DNA of 45,929 nucleotides from Rhodospirillales bacterium 20-60-12 (GTDB taxonomy: Bacteria > Pseudomonadota > Alphaproteobacteria > Acetobacterales > Acetobacteraceae), in NCBI GenBank assembly GCA_002255495.1, contig NCAP01000004.1, positions 1-45,929 of the forward strand. Reading direction: 5' to 3'. Under the pieces are notes generated by a model, which saw only the letters and a program-made list of their open reading frames with translations, did not search any database and was not told where the DNA came from. Numbering within the stretch: the first letter of the stretch is position 1; each line of letters starts with the position of its first letter. Of this stretch, positions 16,163 to 26,792 are shown piece after piece. Made by a program: the position numbers and the translations under genes.

Positions 16163-18685
16163 ATGTCCTCGGTTATGTCCAGTGCCGTCATAGCGGCAGA
16201 AATGATCAGCCTTGACGCACAGCCAGCCAGCAAAGAACAGGCGATTGCCTGGGCTTGCCAGTTGCTCGTCGCCGCCGGCTGTGTCGAGCCCGGCTATGAA
16301 GCCTCGATGAGCCAGCGCGAAGCCGTCGCCAACACCTATCTCGGCCATGATCTGGCGATTCCCCATGGCCTCGGGGAGGATCGCGCGATGGTCCGGCGCG
16401 ATGGGATTGCGGTGCTGCAAATCCCGGCCGGCCTGGAATGGAATCCCGGCCAGACCGCGCGCCTTGTCGTCGCCATCGCCGCAAAATCTGACACCCATAT
16501 CAATATCTTGCGCCGCCTGACCCGGCTGATTCAGGATACCGAGCGGCTCGATCGCCTCTTCGTCACGTCCGATAAGCAGGATCTTATCGCCGCGTTGACG
16601 CAGGATGGCACAATGTCAGCGCCCCGCGCGCCCGCCGCCGATCTTGATACCGCGATCAATTGGACCGTCACCTATCCGGCGGGTCTGCATGCCCGCCCCG
16701 CTACGGCATGGGTCGAGGCGGCGCGCAAAACCGCTCTGCGGCTGCAAATCCGCCATGGCGCGGAGGTCGCCGACCCGCGCAATTTGGTTGGGCTGCTGCA
16801 ATTGGGTCTGCGTCAGGGCGATCAGCTCGTCATCTCCGCCGAGGGCAATGACGCGCCAGCGGTGCTCGCACGGTTTCGCGCGGTCATTGACGGTCTGACC
16901 GCCGGCGAACAGCGCGATGCGGCAAAAGCGGCCGCAGCACAGGACCTGCCGGTCGGGCTCTGGGCGCCGCAGGGTCAAACCGCCTTTCTCGCAGGGATCG
17001 GCGCCAGTCCGGGCCTCGCCATCGGGCCGGTTCATGTCGTGGCGCATGAAGCCACCGAAGTGCTCGATCGTCCGGCCCCGCTGGCCGATGGCGGATCGGC
17101 CTTGCATGAGGCGATCGTCACCACGCGCCTGCAAATGCGCGCTTTGGTCGACAGCACGACGCGCCGGCTCGGTGCCGCCGATGCGGCCATTTTCAAAGCC
17201 CAGAGCGAATTGCTGAACGACAGCGATCTGATCACGCTGACCTGCCAATTGATGGTCGAAGGCCATGGCGTAGCCTGGGCCTGGAATCAGGCGGTCGAAC
17301 GCATGGCGGGTAAATTATCCGCGCTCGGTAATCCGGTCCTGGCGGGCCGGGCAGCGGATTTGCGCGATGTCGGCCGGCGGGTTCTGACCCAGCTCGATAC
17401 CACGCAATCTGCAGGATCGTTGCAAAGCCTGCCCGCCCACCCTTGCATCATTCTCGCCCATGATCTCTCGCCCTCCGACACCGCGTCCCTTGAGCCGGGC
17501 AGCGTGCTTGGCTTGGCGATCGCCCAAGGCGGCCCCACCGCGCATAGCGCCATTTTGGCGCGCACGCTGGGTTTGCCGGCAATCGTGGCGGCGGGCACAG
17601 GATTGCTCGGGGTCGAGACCGGCACATTGGCCATCATCGATGGCCGCAGCGGCCGGCTTTATCTGAACCCGAGTGCGGACGACATCGCATCGGCGCAATC
17701 CTGGATCGCGGCGCGCGATGCCGAGCGCGCCACCCAGGCACAGCAGCGTAGCCTGCCTGCCACCACGCGCGACGGCCAGGCCATCGCCATCGGCGCCAAT
17801 GTCAATCGTCCGGATCAGGTGGCTTACGCACTCGATGAGGGGGCCGAGGCTGTCGGGCTCATGCGCACTGAATTCCTGTTTCTCGAAGCCGGCGCCACAC
17901 CCAGCGAGGCCGAGCAACATGACGTCTATCGCGGCATGATCCAGGCGCTCTCCGGCCCGCGGGGCGATCGGCCGCTGATCATCCGAGCACTCGATATCGG
18001 TGGCGACAAGCAGGTCGCGCATCTGGATTTGCCGCACGAGGATAATCCGTTTCTCGGCGTCCGCGGCGCGCGGCTGCTGTTGCGCAGGCCCGACCTGCTG
18101 GAGCCGCAATTGCGCGCGATCTACCGCGCGGCAATCCCGGGCGGGGACGTGTCGATCATGTTTCCCATGGTCACCTCGCTCGATGAAGTTCTGCAACTGC
18201 GCGCAATTTGCGAACGCATACGCGCCGCTGTCGCCGGGCCGGAATTGCCCATCGGGATCATGATCGAAGTACCGGCGGCCGCGATCATGGCCGATCTATT
18301 CGCCGAACATGTCGATTTTTTCTCGATCGGCACAAATGATCTCACGCAATACACGCTGGCCATCGACCGCCAGAATCCCGATCTGGCGGCCGAGGCTGAT
18401 AGTCTGCATCCTGCGGTGCTGCGGCTTATCCAACAGACGGTGCAAGGTGCTGGTGCCCATAAACGCTGGGTCGGCGTATGCGGCGGCATTGCCGGTGATC
18501 CGTTCGGCGCGGCGTTGCTCGCCGGGCTCGGTGTCGCCGAGTTATCGATGACCCCGCGCGACATTCCGGCGGTGAAAGCGCGCCTGCGGGCGAGCGATAG
18601 CACGACATTGCAGGATATTGCCCGGCGTGCGCTGGCTTGCCACTCACCCGCCCAGGTGCGCGCGCTGGAAAGTCTGCTCGCGTGA
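16163..18685 (+). CDS. fruB: PTS multiphosphoryl transfer protein, IIA-HPr-EI fusion
   Basis: An 840-residue cytoplasmic protein that carries phosphate from PEP to the fructose permease. The domains in order: fructose-type EIIA with active H68 in DLAIPHGLG; an HPr domain with H176 in PAGLHARPAT; and enzyme I with the phosphohistidine H461 in GGPTAHSAILAR, the PEP-binding barrel and its signatures (GLMRTEFLFL, DIGGDK, DFFSIGTNDLTQYTLA, VCGGIAGDP). The ATG at 16163 with AGGGAG just upstream is chosen over an in-frame ATG at 16103, which lies inside the operator. Because EI and HPr are fused in, this operon can supply a complete sugar PTS. Its stop overlaps the fruK GTG. Confidence 0.94.
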   Translation: MSSVMSSAVIAAEMISLDAQPASKEQAIAWACQLLVAAGCVEPGYEASMSQREAVANTYLGHDLAIPHGLGEDRAMVRRDGIAVLQIPAGLEWNPGQTARLVVAIAAKSDTHINILRRLTRLIQDTERLDRLFVTSDKQDLIAALTQDGTMSAPRAPAADLDTAINWTVTYPAGLHARPATAWVEAARKTALRLQIRHGAEVADPRNLVGLLQLGLRQGDQLVISAEGNDAPAVLARFRAVIDGLTAGEQRDAAKAAAAQDLPVGLWAPQGQTAFLAGIGASPGLAIGPVHVVAHEATEVLDRPAPLADGGSALHEAIVTTRLQMRALVDSTTRRLGAADAAIFKAQSELLNDSDLITLTCQLMVEGHGVAWAWNQAVERMAGKLSALGNPVLAGRAADLRDVGRRVLTQLDTTQSAGSLQSLPAHPCIILAHDLSPSDTASLEPGSVLGLAIAQGGPTAHSAILARTLGLPAIVAAGTGLLGVETGTLAIIDGRSGRLYLNPSADDIASAQSWIAARDAERATQAQQRSLPATTRDGQAIAIGANVNRPDQVAYALDEGAEAVGLMRTEFLFLEAGATPSEAEQHDVYRGMIQALSGPRGDRPLIIRALDIGGDKQVAHLDLPHEDNPFLGVRGARLLLRRPDLLEPQLRAIYRAAIPGGDVSIMFPMVTSLDEVLQLRAICERIRAAVAGPELPIGIMIEVPAAAIMADLFAEHVDFFSIGTNDLTQYTLAIDRQNPDLAAEADSLHPAVLRLIQQTVQGAGAHKRWVGVCGGIAGDPFGAALLAGLGVAELSMTPRDIPAVKARLRASDSTTLQDIARRALACHSPAQVRALESLLA

Positions 18686-19641
18686 GCAAGCCGATGAGCG
18701 CTCCGGTCATCACCGTGACGTTGAACCCCGCCATTGATCAGACAATCAGCCTGGCCAGGCTCGATGTCGGTCAGGTGCAGCAAGCCGAAGCGGTGCGCTA
18801 CGATGCCGGCGGCAAAGGCATCAATGTCGCGAGCTGCCTGGCCGACTGGGGCACCAAAATCATCGCCTGCGGCGTTCTTGGGGCCGATAACGATGCCGCG
18901 TTCCATGCCTTGTTCAGCGCGAAATCCATCGATGACCGCTTCATCCGCATCGCCGGGCAAACCCGCATTAATATCAAGCTGGCTCATGGCGGTCAGACCA
19001 CCGATATCAATTTGCCGAGCCTCACGGTGCAGGATGCGCCGTTGCATGAATGCCGCACGCAGCTACTGGCATACGCAGCACCCGGGCGCTTATTCGTGCT
19101 CGCCGGCAGCCTGCCAAGCGGTGTTCCGGCGGCGTTCTACCACGAGATAATTGCCGCTTTGGCAGAGCGCGGGGCGCGGGTGATCCTCGATACCAGCAAT
19201 GCCGCCCTCTTCGCCGCCCTGCAGGGGCCGGTTCTGCCTTTTTGCGTCAAGCCAAACCGCCATGAGTTAGAAAAATTAACGGGTGAGGCTTTGCCCACCA
19301 TCCCGGCGGTTTTGCACGCGGCGCGCAGCCTGCTGCGGCGGGGTGTCGGGCTGGTTGTCGTCTCGCTGGGCGAACAAGGGGCAATTTTTGTCGGCCCCGA
19401 TGCCGAGTGGCACGCTTATCTGCCGGTGCTGCGCTGCGCGAGCTCAGTCGGTGCCGGTGACGCCATGGTGGCGGGCATCGTCGCGGCGCTGCTCGAAGGC
19501 GCCGATTTGGCACGCACAGCCCGCCTCGCGACGGCTTTTGCCGCCGGCAAGCTCGGCCTGACCGGTGCGCATTTGCCCGCGCCAAGCGTCATTGAAACGC
19601 TCGCCGCCGCTGTCGTGCTCGAGCAGCCGACGCGGCTCTAA
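18682..19641 (+). CDS. fruK: 1-phosphofructokinase
   Basis: A 319-residue PfkB-family kinase that turns fructose 1-phosphate into fructose 1,6-bisphosphate with ATP. The GTG at 18682 overlaps the fruB stop by four bases; an ATG at 18694 is the alternative. PfkB features: TLNPAIDQT near the N terminus, DAGGKGINVA (first signature), LAGSLPSGVP, KPNRHELEKLTGE and the catalytic base region SSVGAGDAMVAGI near the C terminus. Position between fruB and fruA is the classical order. The product must pass through fructose-1,6-bisphosphatase, not present here, to reach the pgi-zwf route encoded downstream. Confidence 0.93.
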   Translation: MSKPMSAPVITVTLNPAIDQTISLARLDVGQVQQAEAVRYDAGGKGINVASCLADWGTKIIACGVLGADNDAAFHALFSAKSIDDRFIRIAGQTRINIKLAHGGQTTDINLPSLTVQDAPLHECRTQLLAYAAPGRLFVLAGSLPSGVPAAFYHEIIAALAERGARVILDTSNAALFAALQGPVLPFCVKPNRHELEKLTGEALPTIPAVLHAARSLLRRGVGLVVVSLGEQGAIFVGPDAEWHAYLPVLRCASSVGAGDAMVAGIVAALLEGADLARTARLATAFAAGKLGLTGAHLPAPSVIETLAAAVVLEQPTRL

Positions 19642-19675
19642 CGATCCAATCGATTTATCAGGGAGGAAAACAAGA

Positions 19676-21367
19676 ATGAAAAAAATGATCGCATCGGTCA
19701 CCGCCGGTGACGTCACAGTGGCCGGTGTCCTGGCCGCTGAGGCCCTGCGCAAGGCGGCCCAGGCCAGCGCGCAAACCATCGAAATTGAAATACGGACCAA
19801 CGAGGGCATTCTCAACCCGCTCGGCCGCCAGCAGATCGGCGATGCGCAGACTTTGCTGCTGGTTGGCGAGTGCGATGCCCATGATCCGCGCTTTGCCGGC
19901 ATGGCGCAAATCAGGGCGAGCATTGCCGAAATCCTGGCCGATGCCCCGGCGGTGCTGGCCCGCATGAGCCAGACCGACAAACCCACCGTGCAGCGGATCG
20001 TCGCCATCACCTCCTGCCCGACCGGTATTGCCCACACATTCATGGCGGCTGAGGGTTTGCAGCAGGCGGCTTTGGCCATGGGCATCGCCATGCGGGTGGA
20101 AACCCAAGGCTCCGTCGGCGCCGCGGACACGCTGACCGCGGCTGAAATCGCAGCCGCCGACATCGTAATCATAGCCGCCGACAAGCAAGTGGATCTGACA
20201 CGCTTTGGCGGCAAGCGCGTATTTCAGAGCGGCACCAAACCCGCCATCAACGAAGCAAATTCATTGATCGCGCGGGCACTGGCAGACGCTCAGCTCCAAG
20301 GTGCTGCATCACAATCAGGCGGCTCGCAGCCCATGCGCGCCGCCCCGCTCAAGGCCGGGCCGTACAAGCATCTGATGAGCGGCGTCTCGTTCATGATCCC
20401 CTTTGTCACCGCCGGCGGCTTGCTGATCGCGCTGGCCTTCGCGCTGGGCGGCATTTATGCCTATGACCCGTCGCACGCCGGCACGCTGGCCTATTCGCTG
20501 TTTCAGATCGGCGCGAAATCCGCCTTCGTTTTGTTCGTGCCCGTTCTTGGCGGCTATATCGCTTATTCCATTGCCGACCGGCCAGGTCTGGCGCCCGGCA
20601 TGATCGGCGGGCTGGTGGCATCCAATCTCGGCGCGGGATTTCTCGGCGCCATCGTCGCTGGGTTCATCGCCGGATACGGCACGGCCTGGCTGAACCGCAG
20701 CATCAAATTGCCGCGCAGCCTGGAGGGCCTCAAACCGGTCCTCATCCTGCCGCTTTTGGGCACATTGCTGACCGGGCTTTTGATGATTTACGTGGTCGGC
20801 ACCCCGGTCGCCGAAGCGCTCGCTTTTCTGACCGATTTCCTCAAAGGCATGCAAGGATCATCGGCAATTGTGCTCGGGCTTTTGCTTGGCGCGATGATGG
20901 CGTTCGACATGGGCGGCCCGGTGAACAAGGCAGCCTATGCCTTCTCGGTCGGTCTGCTCTCCAGCCATGTCTATACGCCGATGGCCGCGGTGATGGCGGC
21001 GGGCATGACCCCACCTTTAGCCCTGGCCATCGCCACCCGCTTGTTCCCCGCCCGCTTTACCGAAGCCGAGCGGGAATCCGCCGGGGCCACCGGTATGCTT
21101 GGCCTTGCCTTCATCACCGAAGGCGCCATTCCATTCGCCGCGCGCGATCCGTTCCGGGTGATCCCGGCGAATATGGCCGGCTCCGCTGTGGCGGGCGCCA
21201 TCTCGATGCTCGCCGGCGCGCAATTGCGTGTGCCTCATGGCGGCATTTTCGTCCTGCCGATCCCCGGTGCCGTCACACATCTGGGCTACTACGTCGCCGC
21301 CCTCGCCGCCGGCACGATCGTCAGCGCCGGGTTGCTCGGCGTCGTGAAAAAATCAGTTGAAATCTAA
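19676..21367 (+). CDS. fruA: Fructose-specific PTS permease, IIB'-IIB-IIC
   Basis: A 563-residue inner-membrane permease that imports fructose and delivers fructose 1-phosphate. It starts at ATG 19676 after GGGAGG. Residues 1-100 form a degenerate IIB-like domain without the phospho-Cys (the loop reads TAGDVTVAGV). The active IIB follows with C114 in ITSCPTGIAHTF. The IIC domain has about eight to ten hydrophobic segments, with HLMSGVSFMIPFVTAGGLLI, MAFDMGGPVNKAAYAF and LAFITEGAIPFAARDP as recognisable fructose-family motifs. The layout matches enteric FruA. It is followed after 24 bases by the OprB-like porin gene. Confidence 0.93.
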   Translation: MKKMIASVTAGDVTVAGVLAAEALRKAAQASAQTIEIEIRTNEGILNPLGRQQIGDAQTLLLVGECDAHDPRFAGMAQIRASIAEILADAPAVLARMSQTDKPTVQRIVAITSCPTGIAHTFMAAEGLQQAALAMGIAMRVETQGSVGAADTLTAAEIAAADIVIIAADKQVDLTRFGGKRVFQSGTKPAINEANSLIARALADAQLQGAASQSGGSQPMRAAPLKAGPYKHLMSGVSFMIPFVTAGGLLIALAFALGGIYAYDPSHAGTLAYSLFQIGAKSAFVLFVPVLGGYIAYSIADRPGLAPGMIGGLVASNLGAGFLGAIVAGFIAGYGTAWLNRSIKLPRSLEGLKPVLILPLLGTLLTGLLMIYVVGTPVAEALAFLTDFLKGMQGSSAIVLGLLLGAMMAFDMGGPVNKAAYAFSVGLLSSHVYTPMAAVMAAGMTPPLALAIATRLFPARFTEAERESAGATGMLGLAFITEGAIPFAARDPFRVIPANMAGSAVAGAISMLAGAQLRVPHGGIFVLPIPGAVTHLGYYVAALAAGTIVSAGLLGVVKKSVEI

Positions 21368-21391
21368 AAAAACACAACAGGGAAAAACATC

Positions 21392-22729
21392 ATGTCGTCT
21401 CATCTGAAAAAAACTCTGGCTCTGGGCACTTGCCTTGCTTTGTTCAGCCAGGGTGCGTTGGCGCAAACCGCCGCGCAGACGCCCAGCGCCACACCGGGAC
21501 AAATTCTATACCGCGACGGCATTGCCATCACCGCCAATTACACCGGTGAGGCGGCCACCAATCCAACTGGCGGCATTCGTCAGGGCAGCGACTATGCCGG
21601 GCAGATTTATATCGGTGCGGATTTCGATTTGCAGAAAATGTTCGGCCTCGATGGGACCAGCGTTCACATGGCGCTCACCCAGCGCCACGGGCGCAATCTG
21701 GCGGCTGATTATATCGGCAATAACACCTCCGTGCAGGAAGTCTTCGGCACGCAGAATTTGCATCTGGCGTTCTTCACGATCGAGCAGAAACTTCTGCATG
21801 ACCGTCTGGACATCACGCTGGGGCGTACCGTGGCGAACATCACATTTTTGAATTCACCTCTTTATTGCTATTTCCAATCAAACTCGGCCTGCGGCAACCC
21901 GACCTTTATTTTCAAGGACAGCAATTTCACTTACTTCCCGGCCTCGAGTTGGGGTGGCGATGCCAAATATGATTTGACCAAAACCCTCTATGTTCATGCC
22001 GGTGGGTATGAGGTCAGTCCGGTCGATAAAACATTCACCTCCTATGGTCTGAATTTCTCCGGCCAGGGGGATACCGGCGTGGTGGTGCCCTTCGAGCTCG
22101 GCTATGCAACCAACATCACCAACGATTCCCGGCCCCGGCATTATCAGATCGGCGGTTGGTATGACGACAGCGCCTATGGCGACCCGCTGCTCGATGCCAA
22201 TGGCCAAGTCGCCGTGTTGACCGGTCAGCCTTATGCGCGCCATCATGATCGCTCAGGCGCGTTCATTCGCTTTGACCAGATGCTGACCAGGCCCGATCCG
22301 AACTCAGACCGTGGACTGACCTTGTTCGGCGTGGCCATGACACGCATCTCTGGTCAGGAGACCGAGAACCGGTTTTATGAAATAGGTGTTTTGCAAATGG
22401 GCACATTCCCCGGCCGCGACCAGGATGATATTGGCTTCGTGGTCAATGACCAGGAATTCAGCAACCGGGCTTTGGCCAATGTGCGCGCAGCCCGGATGCA
22501 AGCAGGCGGTCATGGCAATATCCCCTCGCGCGAAATCATGATGGAACTGACTTATGGCGCCCAGATTACAAAAGCGGTGCGCCTGACCCCCAATCTGCAA
22601 TATATCATCAATCCCGATCAAATGGCCGAACCGAGCCGGACCCGGAATATTCCCAATGCCTTCGTGGTCGGCTTGAAATTCACCGTCGATCTGTCAGACC
22701 TTGCCGGCTTAAGTTTACCAGCGTCATGA
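21392..22729 (+). CDS. oprB: OprB-type carbohydrate-selective porin
   Basis: A 445-residue outer-membrane beta-barrel. Residues 1-25 are a signal peptide ending ALA before QTAAQT. The body has the alternating aromatic/hydrophobic strands of OprB porins (DYAGQIYIGADFDLQKMFG, SVHMALTQRHGRNL, LDITLGRTV, PASSWGGDAKY, GLTLFGVAMTR, MMELTYGAQ) and ends in a strand with NAFVVGLKFTVDL. OprB proteins let glucose and related sugars diffuse into the periplasm. Its place between fruA and zwf indicates a matching sugar-entry role for this operon. Zwf starts 16 bases downstream. Confidence 0.9.
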   Translation: MSSHLKKTLALGTCLALFSQGALAQTAAQTPSATPGQILYRDGIAITANYTGEAATNPTGGIRQGSDYAGQIYIGADFDLQKMFGLDGTSVHMALTQRHGRNLAADYIGNNTSVQEVFGTQNLHLAFFTIEQKLLHDRLDITLGRTVANITFLNSPLYCYFQSNSACGNPTFIFKDSNFTYFPASSWGGDAKYDLTKTLYVHAGGYEVSPVDKTFTSYGLNFSGQGDTGVVVPFELGYATNITNDSRPRHYQIGGWYDDSAYGDPLLDANGQVAVLTGQPYARHHDRSGAFIRFDQMLTRPDPNSDRGLTLFGVAMTRISGQETENRFYEIGVLQMGTFPGRDQDDIGFVVNDQEFSNRALANVRAARMQAGGHGNIPSREIMMELTYGAQITKAVRLTPNLQYIINPDQMAEPSRTRNIPNAFVVGLKFTVDLSDLAGLSLPAS

Positions 22730-22745
22730 GAAAGGTCGATCCTGC

Positions 22746-24224
22746 ATGACCAGCCGCGTCATACCTGTCGATCCGTTCACTTTAGTGGTGTTCGGCGCCA
22801 CCGGCGATCTGGCCCGGCGGAAATTATTGCCCGGCCTGTTCCACCGCGACATTGACGGGCAATTGCCCGACGATGGTCGGATTGTCGGGGTTTCGCGCGG
22901 ACCTCTGACAGTGGCGCAATATCTCGATCTGGCCCGCAAGGCGATTACCGATCACGTTCCGGCGGCTGATTATAGTGCAGCCCAGCTTGAGGTTTTTTTG
23001 GCGCGGATCGACTATGTCACCGCCGATGGCGACGCCGATGGCGGCTGGCCCGATCTCGTGGCGTGCCTCCAGCGCACGCCTCAGCTTGTCAATGTGTTTT
23101 ATCTGGCAACCGGCCCCGCCCTGTTCGGGCCGATCTGCGAACGGCTCGGCCGTTTTGGCCTCGCTGGCGGCACAGCCCGCGTGGTCGTGGAAAAGCCCAT
23201 CGGCCGCGATCTGGAAACCGCGCGCATGGTCAACGATGCGGTGGGCGCGGTGTTCCCCGAGGAGCGGGTGTATCGGATCGATCATTATCTGGGTAAGGAG
23301 GCGGTGCAGAATCTGATGGCGCTGCGCTTTGCCAATGGCCTGTTCGAGCCTTTATGGAATGCCGCCCATATCGATCATGTGCAGATCACTGTGGCTGAAT
23401 CGCTCGGTGTCGAAGGCCGCGCCGGCTATTACGATCATGCAGGCGCGCTGCGCGACATGGTGCAGAATCACATGCTGCAATTGCTCTGCCTGGTCGCCAT
23501 GGAGCCGCCGGCGAAGCTCGAAGCCGATGCCGTGCGTGATGAAAAATTGAAGGTGCTGCGCGCATTAAAGCCGATCGATGAGACAAATGCAGCGCATAAT
23601 ACCGTGCGCGGCCAATATCGCCCCGGCGCTTCGGCCGGCGGTGCGGTGCCCGGATATCTCGAGGAACTGGGTGCGGCATCCAGCCTGACCGAAACTTTCG
23701 TCGCACTGAAAGTGGAAATCCAAAACTGGCGCTGGGCCGGGGTGCCGTTTTATTTGCGGACCGGTAAAAGACTGCCCGCGCGGGTGTCCGAAATCGTCAT
23801 TTCCTTCCGCCGGATTCCCCACTCGGTGTTCGATGGGCAGGCCGGCCCGATTGATGCCAACCGGCTGGTCATTCGCCTCCAGCCCGATGAAGGCGTCAAA
23901 TTATGGCTGATGACCAAAGACCCAGGCCCGGGCGGCATGCGCCTGCGCAGCGTGCCGCTCGATATGAGTTTTGCCAGCGCGTTTGGCGTGCGCAATCCGG
24001 ACGCTTATGAACGCCTCGTGCTCGACGTCATCAGGGGCAACCAGACCTTGTTCATGCGGCGCGACGAGGTTGAGGCCGCCTGGACATGGATTGACCCGAT
24101 TTTGCAGGCTTGGGCCGCATCGCCCGATCTTCTGCGCTCCTACACGGCGGGCACCTGGGGGCCATCGGCGGGCATCGCACTCATGGAGCGCGATGGCCGC
24201 ACCTGGCTTGAGGATGGCGCCTGA
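22746..24224 (+). CDS. zwf: Glucose-6-phosphate 1-dehydrogenase
   Basis: A 492-residue enzyme that oxidises glucose 6-phosphate to 6-phosphogluconolactone. The nucleotide-binding motif GATGDLARRKL sits at about residues 16-26, and the active-site signature RIDHYLGKE at about 177-185. A conserved VEKPIGRDL precedes it, and PFYLRTGKRL lies near the centre. The length is normal for the family. It is the first Entner-Doudoroff step in this run. The lactonase (pgl) that normally follows is absent from the window. Confidence 0.95.
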   Translation: MTSRVIPVDPFTLVVFGATGDLARRKLLPGLFHRDIDGQLPDDGRIVGVSRGPLTVAQYLDLARKAITDHVPAADYSAAQLEVFLARIDYVTADGDADGGWPDLVACLQRTPQLVNVFYLATGPALFGPICERLGRFGLAGGTARVVVEKPIGRDLETARMVNDAVGAVFPEERVYRIDHYLGKEAVQNLMALRFANGLFEPLWNAAHIDHVQITVAESLGVEGRAGYYDHAGALRDMVQNHMLQLLCLVAMEPPAKLEADAVRDEKLKVLRALKPIDETNAAHNTVRGQYRPGASAGGAVPGYLEELGAASSLTETFVALKVEIQNWRWAGVPFYLRTGKRLPARVSEIVISFRRIPHSVFDGQAGPIDANRLVIRLQPDEGVKLWLMTKDPGPGGMRLRSVPLDMSFASAFGVRNPDAYERLVLDVIRGNQTLFMRRDEVEAAWTWIDPILQAWAASPDLLRSYTAGTWGPSAGIALMERDGRTWLEDGA

Positions 24225-24321
24225 ACCAATGAAATTGATCGCTGAAATGACTTAGAATTGAGGTCGTGTTTCAAACAACCCCACACTCATAAAATTCACC
24301 GACGGCTGATAGGATCAGATC

Positions 24322-26157
24322 ATGTCTCAGCAGATACATCCTGAACTCGACGCGATCACCAAGCGGATCATCGCGCGCAGCACAGCCACACGCAGCCGGT
24401 ATCTCGCGCGCATCAAGCAAGCCGCAAGCGCCCGGCCGAAGCGCCAATCTCTCGGCTGTGCCAATCAGGCCCATGGGTTCGCCGCTTGCGGGCCGCAGGA
24501 TAAGCAAAATTTGCGTGCGGGGGAGGTCAGCAATATCGGCATCGTCACCGCCTATAATGACATGCTCTCCGCGCATCAGCCTTATGAACGTTTCCCCGCT
24601 CTGATCCGCGATGCCGCCCGCGCGGCCGGGGGCGTCGCACAGGTCGCAGGCGGCGTGCCGGCCATGTGCGATGGTGTCACCCAGGGTGAGGCAGGCATGG
24701 AATTATCGCTCTTCTCGCGCGATGTCATTGCCCTCTCAACGGCCGTGGCGTTATCGCATCAAACATTCGATGCCGCGCTGTTTCTGGGCATTTGCGATAA
24801 AATCGTCCCGGGCTTGGTGATGGGCGCATTGTCGTTCGGTCATTTGCCGGCGATTTTTGTCCCCTCCGGTCCGATGACATCAGGCTTGCCCAACGACGAG
24901 AAATCAAAAATCCGCCAATTATTCACCGAAGGCAAAATTGACCGCGCAACCTTGCTCGAAGCCGAATCCCAATCCTATCATGGGCCCGGTACATGCACAT
25001 TCTATGGCACTGCCAATACCAACCAGATGATGATGGAAATGATGGGTCTGCACCTGCCTGGTGCCGCCTTCGTCAATCCCAACACGCCCCTGCGCGATGC
25101 CTTGACGATCGAGGCTACAAAGCGGGCTTTGGCCATTACCGCGGCGGGCAACGACTACACGCCTGTCGGTGAAATGCTCGATGAACGGGTCTTCGTGAAC
25201 GGCATTGTCGGGCTGCACGCCACCGGCGGCTCGACAAATCATACATTGCACATCGTCGCGATGGCAGCGGCGGCGGGCATCAAATTGACCTGGGATGATT
25301 TTGCCGATCTCGCTTCCATCACCCCGCTTTTATGCCGCATCTATCCCAGTGGCTCGGCTGACGTGAATCACTTTCATGCAGCAGGCGGCATGGGATTTGT
25401 CATTCGCGAATTGCTCGCGGCAGGCTTGCTGCACGAGGATGTCAAAACAATCTGGGGGCAGGGGCTCGCGCGCTATACCCAGGAACCGGGCTTGCAACCC
25501 GATGGCACATTGGTCTGGCGCGATGCCGCGGACGGGAGCGGTGATCAAGCCGTACTGCGCGGCGTAGCGGCACCGTTTCAGACCACCGGCGGCTTGCGCG
25601 TGCTCGATGGTGATCTGGGCCGCGCCGTCATCAAAACCTCCGCCATCAAGCCCGAACGCCATATCATCGAAGCGCCGGCACGGATATTTCACAGCCAGGA
25701 GGATGTGCAGGACGCGTTTAAGGCGGGCAGCCTGACCGGCGATATCGTCGTCGTGGTGCGCTTCCAGGGGCCGCGGGCAAACGGCATGCCGGAGCTGCAT
25801 AAATTAATGCCGCCTTTGGGCATTCTCCAGGATCGCGGCCAAAAGGTTGCATTGGTCACCGACGGCCGATTATCCGGCGCGTCGGGCAAAGTGCCGGCGG
25901 CGATCCATGTCACGCCCGAAGCGGCGGATGGCGGTGCAATCGGCAAAATCCGCGATGGCGACATCATCCGGATCGACGCGGTCGAAGGCCATCTCACCCT
26001 GTTGGTCGATCCGGCGGAATGGGCGGCCCGCCCGCAAGCCACTTGCGATCTGTCATCGTCGCATCACGGGGTCGGCCGAGAATTATTCGCAGGCTTTCGC
26101 AGCCAGGTCAGCCGGGCCGATTGTGGTGCCACGATCTTTGCGGAGATTGCAGCATGA
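24322..26157 (+). CDS. edd: Phosphogluconate dehydratase
   Basis: A 611-residue IlvD/Edd-family dehydratase that converts 6-phosphogluconate to 2-keto-3-deoxy-6-phosphogluconate. The likely iron-sulfur ligands lie in [16 protein letters not shown] (about 114), GICDKIVPG (about 159) and [18 protein letters not shown] (about 227). Further family features are [18 protein letters not shown] and [22 protein letters not shown] near the C terminus. The 97 bases after zwf contain no clear terminator, so edd may be on the same transcript or have its own promoter. Its stop overlaps the eda start by four bases. Confidence 0.95.
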   Translation: MSQQIHPELDAITKRIIARSTATRSRYLARIKQAASARPKRQSLGCANQAHGFAACGPQDKQNLRAGEVSNIGIVTAYNDMLSAHQPYERFPALIRDAARAAGGVAQVAGGVPAMCDGVTQGEAGMELSLFSRDVIALSTAVALSHQTFDAALFLGICDKIVPGLVMGALSFGHLPAIFVPSGPMTSGLPNDEKSKIRQLFTEGKIDRATLLEAESQSYHGPGTCTFYGTANTNQMMMEMMGLHLPGAAFVNPNTPLRDALTIEATKRALAITAAGNDYTPVGEMLDERVFVNGIVGLHATGGSTNHTLHIVAMAAAAGIKLTWDDFADLASITPLLCRIYPSGSADVNHFHAAGGMGFVIRELLAAGLLHEDVKTIWGQGLARYTQEPGLQPDGTLVWRDAADGSGDQAVLRGVAAPFQTTGGLRVLDGDLGRAVIKTSAIKPERHIIEAPARIFHSQEDVQDAFKAGSLTGDIVVVVRFQGPRANGMPELHKLMPPLGILQDRGQKVALVTDGRLSGASGKVPAAIHVTPEAADGGAIGKIRDGDIIRIDAVEGHLTLLVDPAEWAARPQATCDLSSSHHGVGRELFAGFRSQVSRADCGATIFAEIAA

Positions 26158-26792
26158 GCCAGGTGCAAGCCGGACTGGAGATCATTTTGCGTGCGGCACC
26201 CGTGGTTCCGGTCGTGGTGATCGACGATATCGAAACCGCCGTGCCGCTCGCCCGCGCGTTGGTGGCCGGCGGCTTGCCGGTGATCGAGGTGACGTTACGC
26301 ACCCCGGCCGCGTGGGAGGCCATCCGCCGCATGCTCGGCGAAGTGGCCGGCGCCATCGTCGGCGTCGGCACCGTTCTGCATCACGTCCAACTCCGCGAGG
26401 CTGTGGCAACCGGCGCGAAATTCGCCGTCTCCCCGGGTGCCACCGATTCGTTGCTCGATGAGGCAGCGCAATGCGCCATCCCGCTCCTGCCCGGCATCGC
26501 CACCGCCAGCGAGGCGATGTGTCTCATCGCCCGCTCTTATCAATTCGCAAAATTCTTCCCCGCTGAACCCGCCGGTGGCGTCGCTTATTTGTCGGCCCTC
26601 GGCTCGCCCTTGCCGCAATTGCAATTCTGCCCGACCGGCGGCATCAATCTGGCATCGGCACCGGAATATCTGAAATTGAAAAACGTTATCTGCGTGGGAG
26701 GCTCATGGATGCTTGATCGAGCGCATATCGCAAGCGGCGATTGGCCGCGTATTGAGGCCGCCTCACGCCAAGCGGCGGCACTCCATGGCTGA
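26154..26792 (+). CDS. eda: KDPG aldolase
   Basis: A 212-residue class I aldolase that splits KDPG into pyruvate and glyceraldehyde 3-phosphate. The ATG at 26154 overlaps the edd stop (ATGA). The Schiff-base lysine is K133 in FAKFFPAE and the general acid/base is E45 in VIEVTLRT. Other conserved parts are VGVGTVL, KFAVSPG and CPTGGIN. Length and residue numbering match the E. coli enzyme closely. Its stop overlaps the start of pgi, so edd-eda-pgi form one tightly coupled unit. Confidence 0.95.
   Translation: MSQVQAGLEIILRAAPVVPVVVIDDIETAVPLARALVAGGLPVIEVTLRTPAAWEAIRRMLGEVAGAIVGVGTVLHHVQLREAVATGAKFAVSPGATDSLLDEAAQCAIPLLPGIATASEAMCLIARSYQFAKFFPAEPAGGVAYLSALGSPLPQLQFCPTGGINLASAPEYLKLKNVICVGGSWMLDRAHIASGDWPRIEAASRQAAALHG

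Noticed and set aside
17315-19047. Two overlapping minus-strand frames of about 300 codons opposite fruB and fruK.
   Set aside because: Both are shadows of strongly conserved PTS and kinase coding; they overlap one another and have no domain likeness.
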